Positions 10,596 to 21,041 of a stretch of DNA of 64,000 bases are shown here, piece after piece. The number at the start of each line of letters is the position of its first letter. Within the stretch, counting starts at the first letter, position 1. The position numbers and the translations under genes are program-made. This DNA comes from Neurospora intermedia (lineage: Eukaryota; Ascomycota; Sordariomycetes; Sordariales; Sordariaceae), in contig BTPP01000001.1 in the NCBI GenBank assembly GCA_037102815.1, positions 1,513,001 through 1,577,000 on the forward strand, in the 5' to 3' direction. The notes beneath the pieces are model-generated. The model ran no database searches, was not told the DNA's origin, and saw only the letters and a list, made by a program, of their open reading frames with translations.

Positions 10596-12955
10596 ATGGC
10601 GGTCTCCCGCCCGAAACGATCACTGGCTCGCCGAGCTGTCGCCTTTGTGAAGAGACTCATTCATAAGCATCCGGTTCCTGATCTGTCCCTGCCTGTCCCC
10701 ACAGCAACACAGGCAGCGTCCCGACCGGACAAGAAAACCATCCTGAAACATCCAGCAAAGAAGGACTTTCTGAAACAAATTGTGCCCGAAGCGGTTAACG
10801 ACTGCCCGTTGCCGTCCTTTGATCCCGGCATCTTCCACAGTGAGTTGCTGGACCTCAAGCTGTATCCGGAGGTCGACCCCAATGATCCCAGAAAGATCAG
10901 GGAGCCAGAAGGAAATGTCCGTGAAGGGACCTATCTGGGTACACAGCTCGCCTTGACACAGGCATATGAGCGTGTTGAACAAACGTGAGTTGGCATCAAC
11001 GGTGATGGTCACAAACATGAGGCGGTGAACATTGCCTGCCATGAGGAAATTGCATGTGGCTGACTTCCACATCTAGGTTCAACTCTCTTTTTGATGTTCT
11101 CGGTATTGAACCCACCTTTCCTAGATACGTCTCACTGGAGCAGCAAAGGAATCTCTACCAGTTTACACCCTATCCCAACAACGCCGATGGAACCCCTGCC
11201 GACTACCCACCTCACCTTCAGCATATTCCTGTGGATAAGAACCATACGGTCTTTGGCGTCTTCAACAATGCCGGTTTGCTCGAAACAGCAGTCATCTTGC
11301 AGAAACTCATCCCGGATGAAGATGGATTTATTGGACGGACGAAGCAGTGGTTGCTGGAGAAGGCTCGCGCTGCTGCGTATGGAGGTGAACCGGAGAAGGG
11401 CATCACCATCCAGGACGTTGAGGACTACAACAGATTTCATCGCAAGGTAGGCACCGACATTGCTGGTGGCGGCAACATTGGCCTTCTGGACGACTGGTAC
11501 AGCGACCGACGCTTCGCCGAACAGCAGTTCACCGGTACCAACCCCACGACCATCACGCAAGCCGGGAAGCAATGGATCGGCGAGTTCCTCACTGCTGCCA
11601 GAATTGGCGGCTACAACGCATGGATCTCAGCTCTGGAGGCCGCAGACCCTGCCTCTCTCTTCGTCCAAGACGGGAGTTACTTCCGCGACGCCGTCGGTGT
11701 CACCGACCCAACCGCCGCCCTCCACCACAAGCAGCCCGGCAGCGATGACAACTGGTGCGTCGGCGCCGTGAGTCTCTTCCAACTGCACGACGACGGCAGG
11801 CTGCACCCCGTCGCCATCTGCATCGACTACCGCGGATCCATGGAGCAATCCGTCACGCTCTTCAACAAGCGCCTAACCCCTCGGGACTCGACCAAGACCG
11901 AAAAGACCGACTGGCCCTGGCGATACGCAAAGACCTGCGCCCAAGTAACCGACTGGATGCGACACGAGCTGACCGTCCACCTCACGCTCGCCCACCTGGT
12001 CGAGGAAGCCATCATCGTCGGCACCAACCGGTCCTTGCCCATGGAACACCCCGTCTACCGCCTCCTCTCGCCGCACTGGTACAAGACCCTCTCCGTCAAC
12101 GCCGCGGCCCGCGCCACGTTAGTCCCGCAAGTCATCGTTGACATTGTCGGTATCTCGCCTGAACAATGCCACTCCTTCATCCGCCACGCTTACGACACCT
12201 ACGATTTCGTAGCACATTACGTCCCCAACGACCTCGCCCGCCGGGGCTTCCCCAACACAGCCGAGGGTCTATCCTCCTCCACCCGCTACAGGAACTACGC
12301 GTACGCAAAGGACGTGCTCGCCCTGTGGACCGTGTTGAGGTCTTACGTCGCCGAGATGCTCGCCCTCTCCTACCCCTCTGACGAATCCGTCGCTCAGGAT
12401 CGATACATCCAGTCCTGGTACAAGGAAATGCGCCAAGGGGGCGCGCACATGTCCTCCTTTCCCGAAATCAGGGACTTGGACTCCCTAACGGACGCAATAA
12501 CCATGTGCATCCATACCGCCACCTCGTTTCACTCGGCCGTTAATTATTTACAAAACTTCTATCTGGCTTTCGTCATTGCTAAGCCGCCTATGCTTTGTAC
12601 CGCCCCGCCTACTTCCCTATCGGCTCTGCAACAGATGAAAGAGCATGATCTTGTGGCTTCCTTGCCTATTAACAGGCAGCGCCAGTGGTTGTTGAGTGCG
12701 CAGGTGCCCTGGCTGCTGAGCTTCAGAACACCGCAGGATCGATCGTTGTTGAATTATGCGGCGAGTATGTGGCGGGTGTATAAGACGAAGAAGGGGAGGA
12801 GGGAGAAGATGGTTGCTGAGGCTAGTGAGAGGCTGTATGCGAGGTTGAGGGAGACGCAGAGAGTGGTGTGGGAGAATTCGAGGGCGATGGAGAAGGGGAG
12901 TTTGCCGTATATGGTGCTGGATCCGGGGAATACGGCTGTGTCGATTTTGATTTAG
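10596..12955 (+). CDS. Lipoxygenase (non-heme metal dioxygenase)
   Basis: A two-exon model: 10596-10984 and 11077-12955, 755 aa. The 92-bp intron begins GTGAGT and frame is restored at EQT|FNSLFDV. The protein adds O2 to polyunsaturated fatty acids to give hydroperoxides. The catalytic-domain hallmark W-R-Y-A-K is followed by HLTLAHLVEEAIIVGTNR and HPVYRLLSPHW. The expected metal ligands are all present: His431 and His436 (five apart), His615 and Asn619 (in FHSAVNY), and the C-terminal carboxylate of Ile755. As in other fungal lipoxygenases there is no obvious PLAT domain. The first 130 residues are basic and not signal-peptide-like, so the enzyme is probably intracellular, unlike secreted Mn-lipoxygenases. 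Iron versus manganese and the regio- and stereospecificity cannot be read from the ligands alone. The ATG at 10596 sits in a good context (gcaaaATGgc). Confidence 0.93.
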
Positions 12956-13695
12956 TGATGGATTGGATGTGCCTGGACTCCGGGGAGGTTTTTTTTTCTT
13001 CTCGATGTTGCGTTCTTATTCTTTTCTTCGGTTTCTTGTCTCCCAAGTTTCTTACAATGTTTTCTAATATTGATGGATATGATGTTGACGAACATAGATA
13101 GAAAGATCTTGGGATCATCATGGGTGGATGTTTGGTTGCGATTGCGTACGGTTGGAGAGGTTGTCTGTTTTATTCGTTTTTGTATACCGCTCTGATTATC
13201 CGCGGGAAAGAAAAAGGTGCTGGTCACCACTCTAGATAGTTGCCATATTGTCATAATCTAATTAATAGTTTTCCATCAATAAGAAGCAGAAATGAAGCCA
13301 TCACGACATGATTGTTTACTTCCACTCAGGGGGGGGGGGGGGGGGGGGGGGGGAACTTTCAGCAGTATCGCATTCCAGCGCATTTTTAGCAGCTGTCTTT
13401 CAGCGCTCTTCAGCGGTTGTAGCCAGCTCCACTTTATAAGTCCCCTAGACCGCCAAGCCATGCACCAACGTCACACTGGCTCCAAACGATCCCCACAAAA
13501 TTTTTGTTTCTGTCCTTCGGTCGCCTCCACTGAACCTCAAGTCCAGATCTGCTGAGTGCCATCTTATCTCCAACCTCCCATCCCATCCTCGTTTTACGAC
13601 CTCTTCCCGAACTTCTCGTCTTCTCACCCGCCTTTTTTTCTCTCTTTTCCGCCCTTGTAAATCAACCAATTCAAGTAAAAAAACCACCGCCCACC
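12956..13695. other. Intergenic with G25 run and pyrimidine-rich leader
   Basis: The left part is the 3' flank of the lipoxygenase gene. The right part leads into the small basic-protein gene. It contains a run of 25 G (13329-13353) and a CT-rich leader at about 13570-13660, typical of fungal promoters near the transcription start. No gene was found. Confidence 0.6.
13329..13353 (+). repeat. Poly-G run (G25)
   Basis: Twenty-five consecutive G bases, about 340 bp before the start of the next gene. Long G runs are rare, can form G-quadruplexes and are hard to sequence, so the exact length is uncertain. Confidence 0.85.
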
Positions 13696-14249
13696 ATGCC
13701 CTCCGTCAAGAACCCCAACGGCCCTTCCAAGAACCGCCTGATTGCGCGCGCCGCCTCCCTGCGCAAGCAGCGCCAGCGCGAGTCGGCCCAAGGCAAGCTG
13801 GAGAAGATCCACAAGATCACCAAGGAGGACCTCGCGCGCGGTGCCCGTCCCGGTCTGCTGCCCAACAGCGGACCTCGCAAGGCGCTGGGCAAGAAGGCGC
13901 AGCGCAAGCTGGAGAAGAAGCTGGGGTATGCCATCCGACGCAAGATGGAGCGCGAGGGACTGAGTAAGATGGAGGTGGAGAAGGTGGAGGAGATGATGGG
14001 TATTGGTAAGTAGTACAAGTATTTTGTTCTGTCTGGTTCTTTTGGAGGGGGACGGGGAGAAGGGGGAGGGAGACGGGGAAGAGGAGGACGAGGAGGAGAA
14101 GAAAAAGGAAAAGGTGGCTTGCAAGGGCATGAGCTAACAGGTTTGCAACAAACACAGGCAAGACCAGCAAGAAGAGCGCCGCCGAGACCGAGGAGACCGA
14201 GGAGACCACCCCGGCCACCACCAAGGAGGTCGAGATGGATTTTTCCTAA
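13696..14249 (+). CDS. Small highly basic protein, possible ribosome-biogenesis factor
   Basis: A two-exon model: 13696-14005 and 14158-14249, 133 aa. The donor is GTAAGT and the acceptor ACACAG, with an upstream GCTAAC that could serve as branch site; an earlier AG at 14140 would break the frame of this model. The start is strong (cccaccATGcc). Residues 1-105 are rich in Lys and Arg (NPNGPSKNRLIARAASLRKQ, then KALGKKAQRKLEKKLG), and the last 30 residues are Thr/Glu-rich. This is the composition of nucleolar or ribosome-associated proteins. The nearest idea I have is an Alb1-like or other pre-60S factor, but I do not recognise a diagnostic motif and would leave it as hypothetical. The leader is pyrimidine-rich, as in many highly expressed fungal genes. 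Confidence 0.75.
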
Positions 14250-16195
14250 ATCATCATCATCGACTCCCAAACGAGTTACTACCACACCACCACCATCATC
14301 ATACCGACATAACCATGCATTTACAACAACTGGCGTTGGGGGATAATACGGGACCATCATCAAAAAGGGACGACGATATGCGAGACAGAGAAGAAGAAGA
14401 AGGGGAAAATATGATGCCCTCAGCAAGGAGAGAAAGTATTGGACAGCAATCACCTGAAGGAGAAGGAGAAGAAAAGGAAAAGCGTTTATCAACAAGATAC
14501 CCTTGGCAGCAGCAGCAACAGCAGCAGCAGTGGAAAGAGTGGAAAGAAGAAGAAGAAGAAGGTGGAGGCTTGAGTTGGTATCTATGGTATAGATACGGAT
14601 GATTATGTCTACTACCTTGTTCACCAGCCGGCTAGCCAGCCAACCCAGTCAGTCATGTGCTGTGTTTCAGCTGATATCTCGAGAGATTCTCGAGAGCCGA
14701 TGGATGGATGGATGGAGCTCTTCAAGTCCTACATAGGCGGTCATGTCCCTTGACCTGTCTCCTCTACCTCTCTCTACCTCTCAACTCTCCCTCGGCATAA
14801 TGTTCATCGAGTCAGACTGCGAGATAACTGTGGAGTTTTCAGTAGCTCTATCGTTACGATCATCCATCCACCACAATCATACCCCGGGGGAACGGCCAGG
14901 GAACGACCATTGATCCGGCAGTTCTGGTCTTATCCCTCTGGTTGGTGGTGGTTCTTCCAGCAGCCTCATTTTGCTTGAGTCAGCCAATGGAGGGATCAGT
15001 TTGGAGGATCTAATTAAGAGAAAAAAGAACCGTGAAACACACATGTGGTCGACGGGATCATAAATAAGCAAGGCAATTTTCTCTGCTAGGATCCATGGAA
15101 GGTTGCGTTTGGGTTCGCAAAAAAGGAAGAAAAGGCAAAGGTTACCCATACCTACCCACTAGTCAATCAAAATCGCATTCAAACAAAACTTGTTGTTCAG
15201 CGCAGCAGTCATGCCTTATGCAGATGTGATTAATCTAACAAGTAACACTATATACAATCTCCTCGAGGCCTTTCTAGCCTCCATTCTTCAGACCTCCCCG
15301 TCCTATATACAATACACCGGAGACGTTCCTCTCTTCCATCCATCATCTCCTCCTTTCAACAACGCTCCTCCTCCTCCTCCTCCTCCTCCTCCTGCTCCTC
15401 CTCCTCCTCCTCCTCCTCCTCCTCCTCCTCCTCCTCTACACCCCAAATTTCGTACTCAAAAAAAGCGGAACACCTCCCTCCCTTCTCTAGTAGGGCTCCT
15501 TGAATGGGGTATCATGCGTAATGTGATCAATCAATGCTTGTAGGTAAAAATATACATGCCAAACCTCCAGTGTAGTGTAACAGAGTAAACAGTAAGTAAA
15601 AGGAAAAAAAAAACAATCTAGGCTCTTTCTTCCACGGTACATGATGAAACGATGAAACCCAAATGTTGTGGGTGTGTATGAATGAATGCTCTTACACGAG
15701 TCATTGAGAAATGCCACTACCAGCCAAGCCGTCAACACCTGAGATGCAGAAAGAAGAAGAAGAAGAAGAAGGAGGAGCAAAAACAATCTCCCCGAGAAGA
15801 TAAGGAAACAGATTGCTGAGAGCCATGAAGGGGAAAAGAATGCCAATATGAGTATGAAGAGTGGTGGGTGTAGAAAGCAAATATAACAAAAGGAAAATAA
15901 AGAATAAGAACAGAAGAAAGAAAAGGAAGGAAGGAAGGAAAGAAGCCGGGAGGGAGGTAAGAAGATTGCACGCTCTGCTCTGCCTGCCTGCCTGCCTGCG
16001 TGCCTTACGTGTGCGGTGCAACAACAACAACAACAACACCTACATTGGCTCACTCACTCACGCCGGCTGGTGCGACCTTTTTTCCCTCTAGCATTTCCCT
16101 CATCTCCCTCATCTCCCTTCACTCGCCGTCCATCGCTGGGACATGCGCGCTCATCGCCTTTTTCTTTTTCTTCCTTTCTGATACTCCTAATACTC
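14250..16195. other. Convergent intergenic region full of simple repeats
   Basis: 1.9 kb between the 3' ends of the small basic-protein gene and the C2H2 regulator gene. It is dominated by low-complexity sequence: CAG/CAA near 14510-14530, GATG near 14697-14717, a CTC tract at 15365-15437, GAA near 15753-15775 and GGAA near 15930-15950. Apparent proteins here are translated microsatellites. No RNA gene was seen. Confidence 0.6.
15365..15437. repeat. CTC trinucleotide tract
   Basis: About 24 units of CTC/TCC with a single CTG interruption near the middle. It lies between two 3' ends, so it probably falls in untranslated sequence. Confidence 0.9.
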
Positions 16196-17867
16196 CTAAT
16201 ACGACGATGCCACCGCAGCCACCGCAGCCCCCGCCGCCGCCGCCGTCGTCGTCGTCGCCATCTGACCCGTCGTCGGGGGCGTCGTCATGTTATTGTTATT
16301 ATTATGATTATTCTGATGATGATGATGATGATTATTATGGTTGTTCGCTCTCGGCGCCATAGCCTCCGTCAGCGCCTGGAGCTTCTGCACCAACAGCGTC
16401 GTCTGCTGGGTGTTTTTCTGCACTTGTTCTCTTAATTCCTCATTCTCTTGTCTAAGGCGCTTGACTTCCTCTCGTAATTCGGACGTCTCGCCGCCAAGGC
16501 CACCGCCAATGCCACCGCCAAAGCTGTCGTCGTAATCGCGATGACGCCGTTTGCGCTTTAGTAGAAGATGATGGGAATGGGATTGGGGTGCTGCTTGTGG
16601 TTGTGGTTGTGGGTGGGGTTGGCCTCCAAACGAGGTCTCGTCACTGGTTGCTTCGTCGGATTCGTCGGCGCCGCCAACGGCATTGATGCCGCTGCCGCCG
16701 TTTCCGTTGGATATAAGCATGCCTATCGTGGTTGTAGTACCGTCTGCGCTGTGGGTGTGTACCCGCCGAAGATGTTCGTTTAGGTTTTCGAGCCGCGAGA
16801 ATCCCTTGCCGGTGGCGCGCTTACAGCTTTCGTGGGGACAGTGCAAAGGGTTTTTGGGCCCGCCGTGCTTGCCGTGGACTTCGCGCTCGTGACGCAGAAG
16901 GCCGCCCGAGTAGGTGAAGCCTGGTAGCTTCTCGCAGCCTACGGCGCCGCACTTGTAGGGACGGTCGTGCTTGTCCATGTGTTTGCTGTGTGTGAATTGT
17001 AGTTAGTGACTGCTTTTTTCTTCGGGGGGAAGGGGGTTGATTAAGGAAGAGGAAAACTCACTTCCACTCGCATTTACGACCAAATTCCTTAATGTCCTCT
17101 GCGCATCCAGGCCACATGCAAACAAACTTTCCTTCGGCATTCTTCGTTGCCTGACGAACCGGCTTGGGGATAGGCTTGATTCTCCCCGATGGTGCTGGCG
17201 TGCTCGGTGACTGCTGCTCCTGTTGGGGATGTGAAGGTGGCGATGGCGCGGATGGTGATAAAGGCTGCGTTATTTGGGCAACTAGCTGTGGAGGTAGCAG
17301 AGGGTGTACAACACGAGACTGCTGCTGCTGCTCCTGCTGCTGTTCCAGTGGTGGAGTCAACTGGATAGGCAATGAAGCTTGAACGGCCAGTGAGCTCGTA
17401 ACTGGTACGTCTACTGCTGATACCGGGGCCGGTTGAGGTTCGGTTTCCGGCGGCGAAGCGGCGAGGTAGTCATTGAGTCGGGGATCCGTCTGAACGGCGC
17501 CGAATGCGGCCCCTGCGGCGGCGGCGGCTGCATGTGCGTTGCATGTGGCACGGGCAACTTCCACCAAGTCATTGGATAGGTCGCTCACAACGACATCATT
17601 GGCGTTTGTGAAGCGATCAGTGTCGCCGGGTGAGCCGTGGTGTTGCTCGGTGAGTTCTTGATGATTGTTGGAGTCGTGGGGGTGGTGAGCGTTATGAGCT
17701 TGTGAGTGAGGGTCATGAAGGGGATGCTCCAATTCTTGTTGCTGGGTATCATGGGTGCTTTGTGAATGGTGTTGTTGATGATGAGAGTCATGCGTGATGT
17801 GGTCGTCAATATTCGGGTAATTCTCGTCCTGGAATAATTCCCGCTCTTCGCCGTAAACAATACTCAT
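16196..17867 (-). CDS. C2H2 zinc-finger transcription factor with coiled coil
   Basis: A two-exon model: 17867-17062 and 16985-16196, 531 aa. The intron (76 bp, GTGAGT to CACAG) splits the first finger, and the join KCEW-N-KHMDKH restores it. Three C2H2 fingers follow: Cys250/Cys255/His271/His275, Cys281/Cys286/His301/His306 and Cys318/Cys323/His340/His345. Then come a basic KRKRRHR patch (about 412-418), a predicted coiled coil (438-478, heptads in SELREEVKRLRQENEELREQ) that suggests dimerisation, and an Asn/His tract (483-501) before an Ala/Thr-rich end. The N-terminal half is acidic, His/Gln-rich and probably disordered or activating. It should act in the nucleus as a DNA-binding regulator; its targets are unknown. 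An alternative start at 17918 adds 17 residues. The 3.2-kb gap upstream suggests a large control region. Confidence 0.88.
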
Positions 17868-20800
17868 GTTGTCGTTTGACTGAAAAGTTTCACCGTGCGC
17901 GACGGTGAACTTGAACACGGTCAGACAGACGGTTATATCGGCTTCTTCCTTGTAAGTCAGCCGTCAAAGACGACGCTGTGAGTGGTGAGATGCTGATGGC
18001 TTATGTGTCGAAACTCTTGAGATACTAAGGTTTCAACAGCCGATGGATGGCCTGACTTTAATACTAGCCAGTGTATATTCGAATCTGGATATTGACCTTG
18101 CCCTCCGCGGTTGGCGGCACACCTTCTCTTACACCCCTATCTGTTGATACTGTATCAATGTCAATATTGGCGCTGGTTGGACAGGCGACGGAGGTTGATA
18201 CCTCAGGCAATCAGATTTTTGCTTCAGGTTGTGAATTTCGATGTCCGCGTGGGCGCCGCGCGCTGTCAAAATTTCGGAGGGGTTCGGGTGTTGTGGCTCG
18301 GTTCCCGGCCCGCCGATGCACGACACGTGCAAAAGGTCGTATCCGACAGCTGTTGGACAGCTGTACGATTTGGGGCTGAGAGCTGAAAAGAGGCCTCCCA
18401 CGTGACTCAGCGTCTGTTAATGTTAAGTGTTAGTGCAGCTTGTACTTTTCCAGCTTGCTCTGAACAACAACGATATCGGACTTCTTCATGGTGCTCACTT
18501 TGATGATGGCATAACCTTCTAGATATATCTCTTTTGACTTTTCGTGAGAAGGCCACGGAAGTGAGTCGCAACCCGAATGCTGCTCACTCAGGTATCATGG
18601 AAACCAGACGATACTTTCGAGGCAGCCGTGAGGTTTCCCTTCGCTTCGTGGTTGCGCGCCTCATCACGGAAAGTGACTCACCAGGGTATCACGCACCATT
18701 GTCCCTGGCTGAGAGTAACGAGGCGACATCGCCAATGGTCGAGCTAGGTTGACAGAGCATGGCGCAAGGCTGCAGCATCCAATCGCAATATCTCGTGAGC
18801 TCTCCATCAAGTCGCTACCCAGCTCGCCTTCGCAATGCATGGCCCAAACCGTAGACCGTGGCTATCGTGAAAGCCACGACGCTGTCCTGCGACATCAGCC
18901 TCATTCCCAGCAGCGGATCGTCTCTCTCTTGTCCAGTCGGATAGATGACTACCAAGACATCCCAAACAAGTGATCTGCAATGCGAGAATGGGCGACCTGA
19001 AAGATAGACCAAGCTGATGCCGGTAGATAGGTCCAAGGCGACATATGCCATTGTATGCCCAAGGCCGAGTTTCCATTGACTGGCCTTCAGTTGGGACACC
19101 GAACTGCGGAGCGCTTGGGGCTGCTTCTCTCCCAGACTCTCAGACCTTGGTAGAATGCAAATCCCCGCTGGTGCCTGATCGTCAACGACTCGCTTGTCGA
19201 TACTAGCCTAGGAACCTGGGCGATCATACGGGATTTTCCGAGCGCTAGGACGTAGGGAGCAAGCACTTGTTGGGAGACTCCTTGGGCGTACGAAGCCAAC
19301 GCGTCCCATAACATCCATCGTCATCAGATGCTCAAGATGTTACAGCCGAGTGTGGCTCTGCTATTCCTCGTACTTTAGGGAAGTACTGGGAAAGGGTTAG
19401 GCTGGAACAGGTTACCGAATGGACGTCACATCTGACCGTTGCCAAGAGAGAGAGAGAGAAGGAGGGGGATGAAACTGACCCTGGCCTCACCAACAACTTG
19501 AGGCATCACATGTCTATCTAGAGATGGTAACTGTTTGGGGTGACACTGACCATGTGAAAGTGCTTTAGTAAATGTAAGCCGCGTTGCTTAGAGGTAGCTT
19601 GGCTGTATAGACAGACAGACACTGCGCCGTACAGTGAAAGCTCACACCGGGGTGAGTGAGTCACGTATAACCTCCGAGTGATATTAGTGAGACTGAGTGA
19701 TCGCGAGGATGAGGGAAATGTACCATCGTGAACTTCATCTTTACGCGGGTCATGAACGGGTGTGATTAGTCGTGAAAGCCATGGGTAGCAAGTAGTGTAG
19801 CATAGCGCACACGTGGAGGTATGGCTGTGTCTATGCCCAACGATATCTCGCCGCAGCCGCCGCTGCTTGACGTGACGCGTCTTGTCTCGCAGTGCCTCGA
19901 CCGCGGTTCACGGAAGGGGATGGTGATGTGGTAAGATCCCGGTGACGATCCAGGCAGCTTAGACAGACAGGTATTCGGGCCATCCCGCGGTAACATACTT
20001 ACTAAGGTGGTCAGTCAGCACCTGCCAGACCCCACACTTTCGGTCAGCTATTCAGGGATGATGCCGAGATTTCCGTAGTAGGTAACTCCATTGACGGCGG
20101 CGACTATGCCTTGGTTAGCTTGACTGGTGTGACAATAGACGTGATGATCGCTTAGCTAGTATTGCGTATTGGGCCGGAGGCAACTTGGCAAAATCGCCTG
20201 TGTGCTCGCTTAAAGGGGTTGCCTAATCCGCGATGGTAAGCTACACGATCTTGTTGGGAATGTGCTCCCTGGCGAACATGGACTGAAGTGTCATACTAAT
20301 GTGAGGAAAACAGAAGGTGCTGTCACGACATCATGCTAGATGACCAAGCCTTGTCAACACTCAGTGGTGTGAGAATTTTGACAGGTCTGTACAACCTGAC
20401 GGCCTCGTCATTTGCAAAGGGAAAAGGCAGGACGGAGTTTATGGCACTTCCGGACCTCCAAGTGACACCACCTTGTATCACTTCGCCCGTTGGTGCCTTC
20501 CCGATTGTGCAGTCAATTGTTGTCTTCTGACCGTGTACTCAGGCGACAATACCAGCAGTCACAATGTTATCTCACATACAAAGAATGAGGCAACTCGCGA
20601 GATCACCAAGCAAGACTCATGAAATCAAGAAACCAATCACCTCCTCCATTACATCAAGCATCGAGCTCAAGCTATCTAAAACTATATAAACTAACTAAAA
20701 CCAAGAAAAAAAGAAAAGTCGTTACTTCATATCATAATCGTCATTTTTCTTTCACATCATCATCATTAAAGCATTATGATCATCAACCGTCCCGTTCGCT

Positions 20801-21041
20801 CCAACCAAAGCCCATATAACCATCCGTGTACTTGTATGCAGCCGTTGTCCCTCCTCCAATGTCTCCTTGTCCCCTTTCCCCATCCAGTCTATCTATCCAT
20901 CCTGAAACCAAGTTCCTTTCATGCTGTGGTCCATATGATGCCATCTTTTTACGCTCCAGACGTATGTGTCCGACCAGTCAATGGTACGAATCTCTCTATA
21001 CTTTTCTTTCACTTGTTCTTGAGATGGCCCAGCATCTTCAC
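17868..21041. other. Long upstream region of the C2H2 regulator gene
   Basis: About 3.2 kb, left end upstream of the regulator gene and right end the 3' flank of the F-box-like gene. No protein gene is supported: open frames are short and without family motifs. Composition is not AT-biased, so this is not obviously a RIP-mutated repeat. Long regulator promoters or leaders with upstream introns are usual in these fungi. A non-coding transcript cannot be excluded. Confidence 0.5.

Noticed and set aside
13624-14624. Minus-strand frames up to 317 aa across the small basic-protein gene
   Set aside because: Leu/Ser/Pro-rich translations of simple repeats and of the antisense of the supported gene.
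15190-15543. Open frame rich in polyproline on the plus strand
   Set aside because: It is the translated CTC microsatellite with no start context or protein-like flanks.
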